Assembly: GCF_000021485.1 (NCBI RefSeq) | Contig: NC_011761.1 | Coordinates: forward strand, 1,704,001-1,768,000 | DNA from: Acidithiobacillus ferrooxidans ATCC 23270 | GTDB taxonomy: Bacteria; Pseudomonadota; Gammaproteobacteria; Acidithiobacillales; Acidithiobacillaceae | Length of the DNA stretch: 64,000 nt | Reading direction: 5' to 3' | Shown: in pieces, positions 31,232 to 41,132 of the stretch | How positions within the stretch are numbered: position 1 is the stretch's first letter | Layout of the letters: each line of letters starts with the position of its first letter | Notes under the pieces: generated by a model | What the model saw: only the letters and a program-made list of their open reading frames with translations | Database searches by the model: none | What the model was told of the DNA's origin: nothing | Program-made: the position numbers and the translations under genes

Positions 31232-31351
31232 GCCTGAGTACGGCACGCCACCTTTACTCGGGGCTGTCGATGATTCAAGCTTACGCCCAGTGCCCGCCCA
31301 GCGTGGGCGGGTTGAACTGCGTGGGGCGGCATTGCCGCGAGGTTAGGACGA

Positions 31352-32179
31352 TTGGCCATCGCTGAACACAAGTTTTATTTTCTGGTTCCCGAGGAAAAGC
31401 CCCACTGGAGCGAGAGCCTGCCGCCCTGGTTGCTGCTCTCCGCTCTGCTTATAGCGCTGGGTATTTTTTTTCTGGTACACGTCCAGAAACCGAAAATGGT
31501 GTCATTGCGCAGTCAAACAACCGTCCACAAGACCTTTGAAATCATGCCCAAACCTATCCGGCCCCAGGCGCCCAGCCCAACCATGCCGCGGGTCCTGCCC
31601 CCCAGCAGGCCGTTAGCCGCGCCGCATCGGATCGTACCCGCCGCACGTCCGCAACCTAAACCCAGAGTCGTGCCGCAACCCCGTCGTGCGCCGGCACCAG
31701 CGCATCCTCTGTCGCGGCAGATGACACCAGAGACGACACAGGCCTCTCCCAGTACGCAGCGTCAACCCTTGCCTCATATCAGCATTGGCAGATTGGAAGA
31801 GCAGATGGACCAAGTGGCCCGCGCCGCGACCGCAAGCCCGCCATTACCGAAGTTTGAAAATCCGAAAGGACCAGTGGCGGATTTTTATATTGCCGGATGG
31901 ATACAGAAGCTGGAGCGAATCGGCGATCTCAATTACCCGGGGGAAATGGTCGGGCAACTTAAGGTCAAGGTCGTACTGAATCCGCAGGGGAACCTTCAAC
32001 GCATCATCATGGAGCAGTCATCAGGGAACAAAGCCCTGGATGCGGCAGCGGAACAGATCATCCGGCTCTCCTTCCCGTATATGCCGTTCTCAAAGCAACT
32101 CGCAAAGCAAACCCGTAAAATAGAAATTCCACTGAATATGCATTTCCTGGGGGTGCGGCATGTATCGGCCTGGCATTGA
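31352..32179 (+). CDS. tonB: TonB-family energy transducer
   Basis: A 275-residue protein. A membrane helix lies at about residues 25-43. A long Pro-, Arg- and Gln-rich stretch (60-140) spans the periplasm. The C-terminal TonB fold is at about 185-262 (LNYPGEMVGQLKVKVVLNPQGNL). TonB couples the proton-motive force to outer-membrane receptors. No exbB or exbD is adjacent. The tail after the fold, FLGVRHVSAWH, is unusual. The start is TTG at 31352 with AGGA upstream. Confidence 0.88.
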   Translation: MAIAEHKFYFLVPEEKPHWSESLPPWLLLSALLIALGIFFLVHVQKPKMVSLRSQTTVHKTFEIMPKPIRPQAPSPTMPRVLPPSRPLAAPHRIVPAARPQPKPRVVPQPRRAPAPAHPLSRQMTPETTQASPSTQRQPLPHISIGRLEEQMDQVARAATASPPLPKFENPKGPVADFYIAGWIQKLERIGDLNYPGEMVGQLKVKVVLNPQGNLQRIIMEQSSGNKALDAAAEQIIRLSFPYMPFSKQLAKQTRKIEIPLNMHFLGVRHVSAWH

Positions 32180-32230
32180 TCTCATCGGTGATGACCACGA
32201 AGCGTCCGCTCCTGACCACCGATGTGACAA

Positions 32231-32602
32231 TCAGTGCGTTGTATCCGGCTGAGCGGAGATTTCTTCGCGGACTTTGTCCATATCCAGTGCCCGGGCCTGT
32301 TGAATCACTTCTTCCAGCGCGCTGGCCGGGAGTGAGCCCGCCTGAGAGAAAATACCGATCTGCTGGCGGAAGATGGTCAGGGTGGGAATGGAACGGATCT
32401 GAAAAGAAGTTGCAAGTTCCTGCTCGGTGTCCGTATTCACCTTGGCAAATACCACATCCGGATACTTCTCAGCAGCGGCCTCAAAAATGGGCGCGAAAGC
32501 GCGGCAGGGTGCACACCAGGGCGCCCAGAAATCGATCAGCACCATGTCGTTTCCAGCCACGACGGCGTCGAAATTATCTTGCGTGAGTTCTACTATGGCC
32601 AT
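32231..32602 (-). CDS. trx: Thioredoxin with WCAPC active site
   Basis: A 123-residue thioredoxin fold. The active site WCAPC is at residues 29-33, with Ala in place of the usual Gly. The cis-proline is in RSIPTL. I start at the ATG at 32602 (AAAGGAA upstream), where MAIVELTQDNFD begins the fold. The frame is open to 32659. The C-terminus carries about 15 extra residues. It is divergent from xseA and convergent with tonB. Confidence 0.9.
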   Translation of the reverse strand: MAIVELTQDNFDAVVAGNDMVLIDFWAPWCAPCRAFAPIFEAAAEKYPDVVFAKVNTDTEQELATSFQIRSIPTLTIFRQQIGIFSQAGSLPASALEEVIQQARALDMDKVREEISAQPDTTH

Positions 32603-32752
32603 GATGAATTCCTTTGATGCGGATGTTTGCGCGGCAATGCGCCGGTCATTCAGGACCATCCCGAATGACAGTAAAATATATTATGCTGACCTTAGAACGC
32701 GAAGGGCGACAGGGTCAAGAGTCTCCTGCCCCCTCTACCATGAGAGCATGCC

Positions 32753-34093
32753 ATGACCAGCAATGATTCGCAGATCCCCATACTCACCGTCAGCGCACTG
32801 AACGCTGCCGCCCGCGAGATCATTGAAGGGAATTTTCCGCTGTTGAGGGTGGAGGGTGAACTGTCCAATTTCAGCAGCCCCGGATCGGGGCACTGGTATT
32901 TTTCGCTAAAGGATGCGCGGGCGCAGGTGCGCTGCGCCATGTTCCGCCAGCGCAATACCTATACCCGGGTGGAGCCCCGCAACGGCATGCAGGTGCAGGT
33001 ACTGGCGCAGCCCACCCTGTATGAAGGACGGGGCGATTTTCAGTTGATTGTCGAACAATTACTGGATGCCGGTGTGGGTGATTTACAGGCGCGTTTTGTC
33101 GCCCTGAGGGACAAGCTCGCGGCCGAAGGGCTTTTTGCGCCGGAGCTCAAACGACCCCTCCCCCGCTGGCCGCAGCGGGTCGCCGTGGTCACTTCAGCGA
33201 GCGGTGCGGCGCTGCATGACATCCAGGTGACGCTGGCGCGGCGCTGGCCGATGCTCGCGGTCATGATTTATCCGGTGCTGGTGCAGGGCGATCAGGCTGC
33301 CGCACAGATTTGCACCGCGTTGACCCGCATTGCCAGTCGGCAACAGGAGGATGTGGTGATCTTGGCGCGTGGTGGCGGCAGCGCGGAGGATCTGTGGTGT
33401 TTTAATGAAGAAAGTGTGGCGCGCGCCATTCGTGCCTGCCCGGTGCCGGTGGTGACGGGTATTGGTCATGAAATTGATTTCACCATTGCCGATTTCGCGG
33501 GTGATCTGCGCGCGGCGACTCCCACGGCGGCGGCGGAAGCGGTTAGCCCCGACCGCGCTGAGTGGTTGCCGCGGGTGCAGACACAACGGCGACAACTGGA
33601 ACAGTCCATGCAGCGCACGCTACGGGACGCGACCCAGCGTCTCGACTATTTGCGGCTGCGCCTTCGTCATCCCGGCGAGCGGGTGCGGGATGCTGAGCAC
33701 CGTTTGCGTCTGGCGCGTGAGGCCTTGTGGCAGGCCATGCAACATCAGCAGACCCTATGGGGCGGACGACTGCAGATGCTCCAGGCGCGACGTTTGCGGC
33801 AAGACCCGCGCCAGCGCTTGCAAAGCCTGACTGAGATGCTGAAAACCAGACGCGCAGCGCTGATTCTGGCGATATATAAGGCCTTGTCCAGCGCTGCGGC
33901 GCAACAACAGCAACAGGCAGCAGCCCTACGCCTGCTGGACCCATTAGCCGTGCTGCAACGCGGCTTTGCCGTCCTTCGCGATGAGTCCGGCAAGGTCATT
34001 TTTGGCAGCGCCTCTATCGAGGTGCATGCACGGGTTACCGCCACTCTGGCGCAGGGCACCCTGCTCTGCGAGGTCCTCGAAAAAAGTGATTAG
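32753..34093 (+). CDS. xseA: Exodeoxyribonuclease VII large subunit
   Basis: A 446-residue nuclease. The N-terminal OB fold has FSSPGSGHWYFSLKDARAQV. The catalytic domain has RGGGSAEDLWCFNEE and GIGHEIDFTIADFAGDLRA, followed by coiled coils. The family length is normal. It degrades single-stranded DNA with XseB. Confidence 0.95.
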   Translation: MTSNDSQIPILTVSALNAAAREIIEGNFPLLRVEGELSNFSSPGSGHWYFSLKDARAQVRCAMFRQRNTYTRVEPRNGMQVQVLAQPTLYEGRGDFQLIVEQLLDAGVGDLQARFVALRDKLAAEGLFAPELKRPLPRWPQRVAVVTSASGAALHDIQVTLARRWPMLAVMIYPVLVQGDQAAAQICTALTRIASRQQEDVVILARGGGSAEDLWCFNEESVARAIRACPVPVVTGIGHEIDFTIADFAGDLRAATPTAAAEAVSPDRAEWLPRVQTQRRQLEQSMQRTLRDATQRLDYLRLRLRHPGERVRDAEHRLRLAREALWQAMQHQQTLWGGRLQMLQARRLRQDPRQRLQSLTEMLKTRRAALILAIYKALSSAAAQQQQQAAALRLLDPLAVLQRGFAVLRDESGKVIFGSASIEVHARVTATLAQGTLLCEVLEKSD

Positions 34094-34200
34094 CGCGACA
34101 TGCCATGTGTCTCACCATGACACCGGTTCGGTAAAACCAAGGGAAGTTCTACCCATCATGCGCCTTTATCAGGGTTTCGACATGCCGCACAAATGTCGGC

Positions 34201-35730
34201 TCAGCTTGCGTCTTTTTCTTCACATAGCGAACGAGCTTTGGTACCTAAGTGCAAGAATTTTCCAGGGGTACCAGCGCTTCCATTCAAATGCCCGATAGGC
34301 AGAGAGACCAGGTTCCCGGAGGTGCCTCCCACGACAAAGGCATACGGACTGAGCAGACCATCGGATGGTCCCACCGTGCCGGTTGCGAGTCTTTCGGTAT
34401 ATATCAGTTTGCCCGTTCGCGCATTCAACACATACAATATTCCCCTAGCATTCACCGTATAAAGGGCTCCATGGTATATATTGGGGTTACTGACATCCGC
34501 CCCTGTCCGAAAGGTCCAGAGGATTCTTTCGGTGTGCGCATCCAACGCATATAACCGTTTGGTCAAGCGTGGTTCGACATAAATGATGCGGTGCCACGCG
34601 GTGAGGGGAGGGTCGTAGATTCCGGGGTGCGTCGGATCGTGCCTGCGCATACTGGAAAACAGGGCTGGGAGATGGATGGCGTGGCCCATTTTCCGTAGTG
34701 CTGCTATTGCCCAGTTCTTCCAATATATTTCACTGCTGATGATACGCTCATGAATCCATGCGCGCGGCGAGAGGTAACGGGTATAGATATTTTTTCGATG
34801 GATCAGACGCCCGGTCGCAGCGTCCAGGCTCACCACCTCGAAGGCAAAGTCACGCATCGCGGTGTGCTTCCAGAGATGTACCAGAATGTCCCACAGATCA
34901 TAGGAATCCTTACGCATGAACGCCGTAAACACGGCGTTCCCGCGCCCCACCGGGGATGCTTCCGCAAGATTGACGGCATGCGCGAAATTCCGCGACCAGC
35001 GAATTTTGTGGGTTCGCCAGTCGATATCGTAAAAATCGTTGTGGCGAGTGAAGAGATTGTCCGTTCCGAAATACAGATTCGAACCCACTCTGGCCGGAGA
35101 AGACATCGCCGACCATCCACCGATGTGTATCTGCCAAAGCAGCTTCCCCGTGCGGGCGTCCAGGGCGATGAAACGCCCGCCCCCGGTAGGGGTTAGAACT
35201 TCATGGTGGGCATAGTCAGGCGTCGGCATATCCTGACAGTGCGTGGCGTATTCCCAGACCGGCTTGCCGGTAGCCGCCTGGAGCGCCACGATGGCATGGG
35301 GAAATCGGGAACGGCAGGAATAGCCTGCGTTGACCGCAAACATACGCTTTCCCCCGAGCCCTACTATCACGTCGCGGTCCGCCACGATCGCCTGCGTCAT
35401 GATAATGTTGCTCAACGAGGTTCGCCATACAATGGCGCCTGTCCGTGCATCGACGCGCAGCACCTGCCCCTCCTGGCGGCGTCCCGCCTTCCCCGTCGTT
35501 ACCAACAGGGTCCCTCCATCGACTGATGGTGGAGCAATGATGTGCTGACTGATGAAGGTATCGAAGTTGCCGATCTTATCCGGGGTGAACGCCAAATGTC
35601 GCGCATTCCCCTCGAACTGAGACATGGTGGTGGAAGCCGCAGATACGGTGACGCTCGCCATTCCCAAAAGAACCCACGCGATAGCCGACAATATGCGGCT
35701 ATCGCCAAACGCGTTTTTTAAAATCAACAA
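34201..35730 (-). CDS. Secreted PQQ-type beta-propeller protein
   Basis: A 509-residue protein. A signal peptide covers about residues 12-32. Repeated propeller blades are marked by DARTGAIVWRT, QAATGKPVWEY, DARTGKLLWQI and NARTGKLIY. The motifs are those of PQQ enzymes and BamB, but no quinoprotein active-site set is clear, so a catalytic role cannot be claimed. The start is TTG at 35730, directly abutting the stop of the DUF4168 gene (TAG then TTG), which suggests coupled translation. Confidence 0.78.
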   Translation of the reverse strand: MLILKNAFGDSRILSAIAWVLLGMASVTVSAASTTMSQFEGNARHLAFTPDKIGNFDTFISQHIIAPPSVDGGTLLVTTGKAGRRQEGQVLRVDARTGAIVWRTSLSNIIMTQAIVADRDVIVGLGGKRMFAVNAGYSCRSRFPHAIVALQAATGKPVWEYATHCQDMPTPDYAHHEVLTPTGGGRFIALDARTGKLLWQIHIGGWSAMSSPARVGSNLYFGTDNLFTRHNDFYDIDWRTHKIRWSRNFAHAVNLAEASPVGRGNAVFTAFMRKDSYDLWDILVHLWKHTAMRDFAFEVVSLDAATGRLIHRKNIYTRYLSPRAWIHERIISSEIYWKNWAIAALRKMGHAIHLPALFSSMRRHDPTHPGIYDPPLTAWHRIIYVEPRLTKRLYALDAHTERILWTFRTGADVSNPNIYHGALYTVNARGILYVLNARTGKLIYTERLATGTVGPSDGLLSPYAFVVGGTSGNLVSLPIGHLNGSAGTPGKFLHLGTKARSLCEEKDAS

Positions 35731-36177
35731 CTAACCCATGGACTTCATGACAGCTTCCGTACGCTGAGCAAACGCCGGGTCTGTCTGCGCCTTTTTCAAC
35801 AACATTTCATATTTCACTGGCGTGAGATGGTTCTGAACTAAAACATGCTTTATTTGCGTTCCGTATTTCACGAGCATCTGATGATGTTGCGCGACGGTCA
35901 TTTTTTTCGTGGACATCTCCTGACGCACCTTCTTGTCGATCGGACGAATAGCCACGATGGCCGATGCAAAGTGATGCAACTCCTTGTGACCCACATGAGG
36001 ACCCTGAGCCGGCTGTACCGGCATCATCGGGGCAGCGGTGCCCTGGCCAGGTTGAGCCGTTGTGCCGGCAGGCTGTGGAACAGGCCCTACGGACGACCCC
36101 ATGTCGGCCAGGGCCAAGGTGCTGCCGAAAATAAAAACAGCTAATCCTAACAAGATATTGCGTGAAACATGATACAT
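35731..36177 (-). CDS. Exported DUF4168-like protein
   Basis: A 148-residue protein. A signal peptide ends after ALA at about residue 24. A Pro/Gln/Gly-rich linker runs to about 60. A helical domain then resembles DUF4168 (HHFASAIVAIRPIDKK and the ending LKKAQTDPAFAQRTEAVM). The function of DUF4168 is unknown. Its stop abuts the propeller gene start, so the two are made together in the periplasm. Confidence 0.7.
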   Translation of the reverse strand: MYHVSRNILLGLAVFIFGSTLALADMGSSVGPVPQPAGTTAQPGQGTAAPMMPVQPAQGPHVGHKELHHFASAIVAIRPIDKKVRQEMSTKKMTVAQHHQMLVKYGTQIKHVLVQNHLTPVKYEMLLKKAQTDPAFAQRTEAVMKSMG

Positions 36178-36822
36178 GATTGGCTACTCTCCCTATGACT
36201 TTCGGACCTCCGTAGCGGTCCCGAGTGATACAGATATGGACGACAGATCAAACCCCGTTGGAAGCTGGGGCAGCATTCCCATTCAGAAAATGGGAAATAT
36301 TAAATGCTTAGGATTTGTGAATAACTATTAACAGAATTCCGCTAACATGAGCAAAGATAACGATGTTGTTTCATATCGTACCGACCTTCATATAGACAGT
36401 ATCGTAACATATTTTTTTGGTGGCGCCAACCATGTGTACACCCTGATAAATAGTTGCACCTATGACAATTTGTTGTTGCACCATTTCCACGTAGATGCAC
36501 AAATCCATAGCGCACACCTAATAACTTAATAAAATTAATAACGTTACCGATTGTTTTGACATATGTTTAACGGCATACCGAATCGCAACGATAATTTTGG
36601 TTTATCATATAGTTATCATAGAACTATGTATCCATACTGAATGATTATGTTTTTATTATATCGCATGCCGAAGTGGCGGATGCACAACACTTATAATAGC
36701 GACACCATCATTGATGGCATCGAAAATGACCGCCTGGTTGACATAAGCAACATTCTCCTGTCTTTTATGCCATTACCGGTATCTGGCGGAAAGGAAGATG
36801 GTCCGCAATGAGGTGACAGTAT
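36178..36822. other. AT-rich gap of about 645 bp without a convincing gene
   Basis: This stretch is clearly more AT-rich than its surroundings. Short frames exist, including a 60-codon one at 36347-36529, but none has a ribosome site or family likeness. A weak dyad ATAGTT/AACTAT is at 36609-36627. It holds the upstream region of the DUF4168 gene and perhaps promoters for both directions. Confidence 0.5.
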
Positions 36823-37096
36823 ATGTGGTGGATTATTCCCTATTTTCTGAGCTTGTGGGGAATCAGCTGGCTGAGCCCGACGGCTCTGAGCGGAACGGGC
36901 ATGCTCCGATTTTCCCGGCATGGCGGCAGTGGCCGCTTTGAGCCCGCTGATATTTTATGTGGCCATTCATCAGGCGGTGGCGGACAGCACCATGAGAGCC
37001 TACATAGCTTCACTTTGGCAAACGAGGTTCCAGCGTACCGTGAACAAGGCATTTTTCGCGGTTGCCGCGGTGGTGCAGGCTTATAGTCTTTTCTGA
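36823..37096 (+). pseudogene. Small membrane protein gene with apparent frameshift
   Basis: An ATG at 36823 has a near-ideal GAGGTGA ribosome site. It starts a hydrophobic peptide (MWWIIPYFLSLWGISWL), but after about 33 residues this frame becomes Gly/His-rich and unlikely. The +1 frame opens at the same place. From an ATG at 36920 to a TGA at 37094-37096 it encodes 58 residues of good membrane-protein character (ALSPLIFYVAIHQAV, then FFAVAAVVQAYSLF). Read together they make one protein of about 90 residues. It may be a frameshifted gene, two overlapping small genes, or a programmed shift at TTTTCCC (36910-36916). Confidence 0.5.
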
Positions 37097-37237
37097 ACGA
37101 CAAGGCTAGCCGTCGAGCAGGAGCCCGGGTATCGACAAGGGCCGCTCTGTCGCTTTACTCTTGGCTCTCGTCGCCGCTGGCCTGAGTGGTGAATTTTTCT
37201 AGCAGGGCGCTGGTGCCCTGAATTCTGAGGAGTGTTC

Positions 37238-37750
37238 ATGGCAAATCCGCAAGTAGTGCTGCACAGCAACAAGGGCGATATCGTCATTGAGCTGGACGTC
37301 GACAAGGCGCCCAACACCGTCGAGAATTTTCTGAGGTATGTCGATGAGGGCTTTTTTGACGGTACCATCTTTCATCGCGTGATACCTGGCTTCATGATTC
37401 AGGGCGGGGGTTTTACGGCGGACATGCAGCAGAAAGCCGTCCATGCGCCCATCGCCAACGAGGCGGAGAATGGTCTGAAAAATGCGCGGGGCACTCTCGC
37501 CATGGCGCGGACCAATGATCCCCACTCCGCCACCGCGCAGTTTTTCATCAATCTGACAGACAATGATTTCCTTAACTTCAAGTCTGCCTCAGGATCGGGC
37601 TGGGGGTATGCCGTTTTTGGTACGGTCATCAGCGGGATGGATGTGGTGGATGATATCGCCAAGACCCCGACCGGTAATAAGGGCATGCACCAGGACGTGC
37701 CCAAGGAAACCATCTCCATCGACAAGGGCGAGCGTCGGCCTGCGGCCTGA
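37238..37750 (+). CDS. ppiB: Peptidyl-prolyl cis-trans isomerase, cyclophilin type
   Basis: A 170-residue cyclophilin without a signal peptide, so it is cytoplasmic. Key blocks are [15 protein letters not shown] (with the catalytic Arg) and [17 protein letters not shown] start at the ATG at 37238, six bases after GAGGAG; a GTG at 37232 is in frame but overlaps the ribosome site. lpxH follows after four bases. Confidence 0.94.
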   Translation: MANPQVVLHSNKGDIVIELDVDKAPNTVENFLRYVDEGFFDGTIFHRVIPGFMIQGGGFTADMQQKAVHAPIANEAENGLKNARGTLAMARTNDPHSATAQFFINLTDNDFLNFKSASGSGWGYAVFGTVISGMDVVDDIAKTPTGNKGMHQDVPKETISIDKGERRPAA

Positions 37751-37754
37751 GTCT

Positions 37755-38528
37755 ATGGTGGTGCAAGGTGCAGACCTTGGTGATGGCCCCGTGCTGTTTA
37801 TCTCCGACCTGCACCTCTGCTCCGCACAGCCCGCGCTGACCGCCCTGTTCCGCCATTTTTGTTGGCACGAAGGCCGGGCTGCACGGGCGGTTTTCATTCT
37901 GGGCGATCTGTTTGACTACTGGGTGCATCGGGATCAGGCGGCGGAAACACCTTATACGGAAATCCTTGCCCTGCTCCATGGGTTGCATAAGCAGGGGACC
38001 ACGGTGTATCTCATGGTCGGTAACCGGGACTTTGCCCTGGAAGCCGACTTTCTGGCGCAGTTCGGGATTATCGCTCTGCCCGACCCGGCGCTGCTGCAAC
38101 TGGGCGATCAGCGTATCCTCCTGACCCATGGTGATTTGCTGTGCAGCGATGATCATCGTTACCAGCGCTTTCGCCGGGTGATTCGTCATCCGCTGACTCG
38201 ACTGACGCTGGGACGCCTGCCTTATGCCTGGCTCCAGCGTATCGCCCGCGGATTGCGTCGCGGCAGTAGCCGGGAAGTGCGGACCAAGGCACCAGCCATA
38301 ACGGATGCCAATCCGCAGACCATCGTTGCCGCCCTCCACGGGGAGGGTGCTTTCACGCTGGATGGTGCCACTTATGATATTTTGATTCACGGCCATACCC
38401 ATCGCCCCGTTTGGGAGCAGGGTCCGGAGGGACGGCGCATGGTGCTGGGTGCCTGGGGTGCTGATGGCGCACAAATCGGGCGTTGGGAAAATGGCCAATG
38501 GTCCTTGCAGCTACTGAGTCCACCGTAA
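37755..38528 (+). CDS. lpxH: UDP-2,3-diacylglucosamine diphosphatase
   Basis: A 257-residue calcineurin-like phosphoesterase. Metal-binding motifs are FISDLHL, GDLFDYW, GNRD, THGDLL and HGHTHRP, in the LpxH order. It makes lipid X in lipid A synthesis. The frame is open far upstream (to 37563), but that part is in the ppiB shadow. The ATG at 37755 is the right start. Confidence 0.93.
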   Translation: MVVQGADLGDGPVLFISDLHLCSAQPALTALFRHFCWHEGRAARAVFILGDLFDYWVHRDQAAETPYTEILALLHGLHKQGTTVYLMVGNRDFALEADFLAQFGIIALPDPALLQLGDQRILLTHGDLLCSDDHRYQRFRRVIRHPLTRLTLGRLPYAWLQRIARGLRRGSSREVRTKAPAITDANPQTIVAALHGEGAFTLDGATYDILIHGHTHRPVWEQGPEGRRMVLGAWGADGAQIGRWENGQWSLQLLSPP

Positions 38529-38559
38529 TTTTTGCTTTTGCGCGACCGGAGGGATCAAC

Positions 38560-41043
38560 ATGGACGCCACGGAGCATGATCCGGTGGCATGCGGTCTGAG
38601 CAGCGCCGCCGCCTCGTCGTTGCAGCAACAGTACGGGCTCAATCGTCTGCCCACGGCGCATGCGCCGCGCTGGTGGCAACAACTGCTGGCGCAGTTTCGT
38701 AACACCCTCATCGCGATTCTGCTGGCCGCTGCACTCTTATCGCTGGTACTCGGACATCTGGTAGACGGCGCGGTCATCGGCGCGGTGATCCTGATCAACA
38801 CCCTGCTCGGCTTTGTTCAGGAGAACCGCGCGGAGAAAGCCGTGCAGGCACTGCAATCTTTTCTCGCCCCACAGGTGTTGGTCTGTCGCGATGGCGCCTG
38901 GCAACATCTGCCCGCTGAAGCACTGGTGCCCGGCGACTGGGTACGGGTGGAAAATGGTGCACGTATCAGCGCGGACATGCGCTTGCTGGAGGCGCATGCC
39001 CTGCGGGTGGACGAATCCCTGCTGACGGGGGAGTCCGTCCCGGTGGATAAAACCACTTCTGGCGACGAGGGCGAGTTACTGCTGCGAGCCGGAACGCTGG
39101 TAACCGGGGGAGATGGTGTTGGCCAGGTGACCGCCACCGGCAGCGCCACCGAAATAGGCCGAATCCACCAGCTCATGGGAGGCACCCTGACCATGCGCTC
39201 GCCGCTGCTGGAGCGCATCAGCCGTTTGTCCCGGACTCTCGCCTTCACCGTCGTTCTTCTGGCAGCCATCGCGACGGGTATCGCCTGGTGGCGGGGCGAG
39301 GCGCTGGAATTTGCCCTGCTCGCCGCCATCAGTCTGGCGGTAGCCATTATTCCCGAAGGATTACCAGCGGTCATCAGTGTGACCCTGGCGCTGGGCGTGC
39401 AGCGTATGGCGCAACGGGGTGCCATTGTCCGCCAGTTACCGGCGGTGGAAACCCTGGGCACGGTTACCGTCATTTGCACCGATAAAACGGGCACCCTGAC
39501 AGAAAATCGTATGACCGTGCAGGACCTGACCCTCGCCGATGACTCCCCTGCCCTGCTGCAACGTGCCCTGCGGGTCATGATTTTGTGTAATGACGCCCAA
39601 CTACGCAACGACAAGAGCGGTATTGGTGACCCTCTGGAACAGGCTCTGCTCCGCTATGCGGGCACGCATGGTGCGGACGTCGAGGTGTCGCGGATGGCAT
39701 CTCCGCGGGTGGATGCCCGGCCTTTCAGCCACGAGCAGCCCTTCATGGCGACGCGCCACAGCGACGGCATCGCCATTAAAGGTGCCCCGGAATGGGTCCT
39801 GCAACGCTGTCAGCGGATGGCGACCGCAAGCGGGGTGGCGGAAATCGATCCGGCCTATTGGCACAAAGTCATTGGGGACATGGCGATGGCCGGCATGCGT
39901 ACCCTTGCCCTGGCCAGCGCGGTAGATGGGCAGTGGGAGGCTCTGGACGATGGTGGCTGGACCTGGTTGGGTGTTGTCGCGTTGCTGGATCCCCCGCGTG
40001 CCGCCGTACCGGCCGCCATTGCTGCCTGCCGCAGTGCGGGTATCCGGGTGATCATGGTTACCGGCGATCATCCGCAGACGGCGGCCACTATCGCCCGTCA
40101 GGTCGGCATTCTGGAGGATGGTCCGGCGGCGGTGGTCGATCATGCCCAGTGGGCCAGCGCGGATGCCGAGAAACGGCAGGCCCTGGCCCGCGACGCGGTG
40201 GTCTTCGCCAGAGTACAGCCCGCCGATAAGCTGGAACTGGTGCAGACCCTGCAGGCCAGCGGCGAGGTGGTCGCCATGACCGGTGACGGCGTCAACGATG
40301 CACCCGCCTTGCGCCGGGCGCAGATTGGTGTGGCCATGGGGAAATCGGGGAGCGACGTGGCTCGTGAGGCGGCGGCCATGGTGCTGAGTGACGACAACTT
40401 TACCCATATCGCCACCGCCGTAGCGGAGGGGCGCCACATCTATGACAATATCCGGCGCACGACTTTCTTTATGCTGCCGACTAATTTTGCGCAAGGGCTG
40501 GTGATTTTTTTCGCGGTGCTGTCGGGAATGACCCTGCCTATTACGCCATTGCAAATACTTTGGGTGAATACGATTACCGCCAGTACGCTGACCCTGGCGT
40601 TGGCATTCATGGGGGCGGATAAAGGCGTGATGGAGCGCAAACCGCGTCCGGCCCGGGAGGCGCTCATTCCAGGGACTTTATGGTGGCGTATCGTCGGATT
40701 GAGTACCTTTCTGGTTATAACCGTCTTTGCGGTGTTTTTTGGCGATGCGACTCTGCACAGCGACAGCCATGCGCATACCCTGGCGGTGAATGCCATGGTG
40801 GGCATGGAGGCCGGAATACTGCTGGCCATGTATGGGCGCCGGCGTCATGACCGGGGGGATGTCGTCCTGGTGGTAGCGATGTTGGCTGCTTTGGTTGCCC
40901 AGGGGCTTTTCTCCTGGCTGCCATTTTTTCAGCGGGTATTCGCGACAACGGCCATGGGGGGGGCGGATATGGGGATCATTGCCGTCTGCGCGGCGTTGGC
41001 GTGGCTGGCTGGCAAGCTTGCGGCGCCGCCGCAGGCTGCTTGA
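38560..41043 (+). CDS. P2A-type cation-transporting P-type ATPase
   Basis: An 827-residue pump. The N-terminal cation ATPase domain is followed by TGES (about residue 155). The M4 motif is IPEGLPAVISVTLALGVQRM, the phosphorylation site is DKTGTLTENRMT (Asp near 308) and the hinge is GDGVNDAPAL. PEGL in M4 fits the Ca2+/Mn2+ (PacL) or Na+/K+ groups and not proton pumps. It is somewhat shorter than most PacL proteins. The ion cannot be fixed by eye. Confidence 0.85.
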   Translation: MDATEHDPVACGLSSAAASSLQQQYGLNRLPTAHAPRWWQQLLAQFRNTLIAILLAAALLSLVLGHLVDGAVIGAVILINTLLGFVQENRAEKAVQALQSFLAPQVLVCRDGAWQHLPAEALVPGDWVRVENGARISADMRLLEAHALRVDESLLTGESVPVDKTTSGDEGELLLRAGTLVTGGDGVGQVTATGSATEIGRIHQLMGGTLTMRSPLLERISRLSRTLAFTVVLLAAIATGIAWWRGEALEFALLAAISLAVAIIPEGLPAVISVTLALGVQRMAQRGAIVRQLPAVETLGTVTVICTDKTGTLTENRMTVQDLTLADDSPALLQRALRVMILCNDAQLRNDKSGIGDPLEQALLRYAGTHGADVEVSRMASPRVDARPFSHEQPFMATRHSDGIAIKGAPEWVLQRCQRMATASGVAEIDPAYWHKVIGDMAMAGMRTLALASAVDGQWEALDDGGWTWLGVVALLDPPRAAVPAAIAACRSAGIRVIMVTGDHPQTAATIARQVGILEDGPAAVVDHAQWASADAEKRQALARDAVVFARVQPADKLELVQTLQASGEVVAMTGDGVNDAPALRRAQIGVAMGKSGSDVAREAAAMVLSDDNFTHIATAVAEGRHIYDNIRRTTFFMLPTNFAQGLVIFFAVLSGMTLPITPLQILWVNTITASTLTLALAFMGADKGVMERKPRPAREALIPGTLWWRIVGLSTFLVITVFAVFFGDATLHSDSHAHTLAVNAMVGMEAGILLAMYGRRRHDRGDVVLVVAMLAALVAQGLFSWLPFFQRVFATTAMGGADMGIIAVCAALAWLAGKLAAPPQAA

Positions 41044-41132
41044 GGCGCACCGCTACGCTCGTGTTCATGCCAGAATAGAAACGTGTCGTCATCGCCTGAG
41101 CGGCGAAGACCTGCGAGGGCATAACGCGGCAG

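Noticed and set aside
36347-36529. 60-codon frame in the AT-rich gap
   Set aside because: No ribosome site, no family likeness, and biased composition of AT-rich DNA.
36601-36630. ATAGTT/AACTAT dyad as an operator
   Set aside because: Short, AT-rich and expected by chance in such sequence; no gene start is at a fitting distance.
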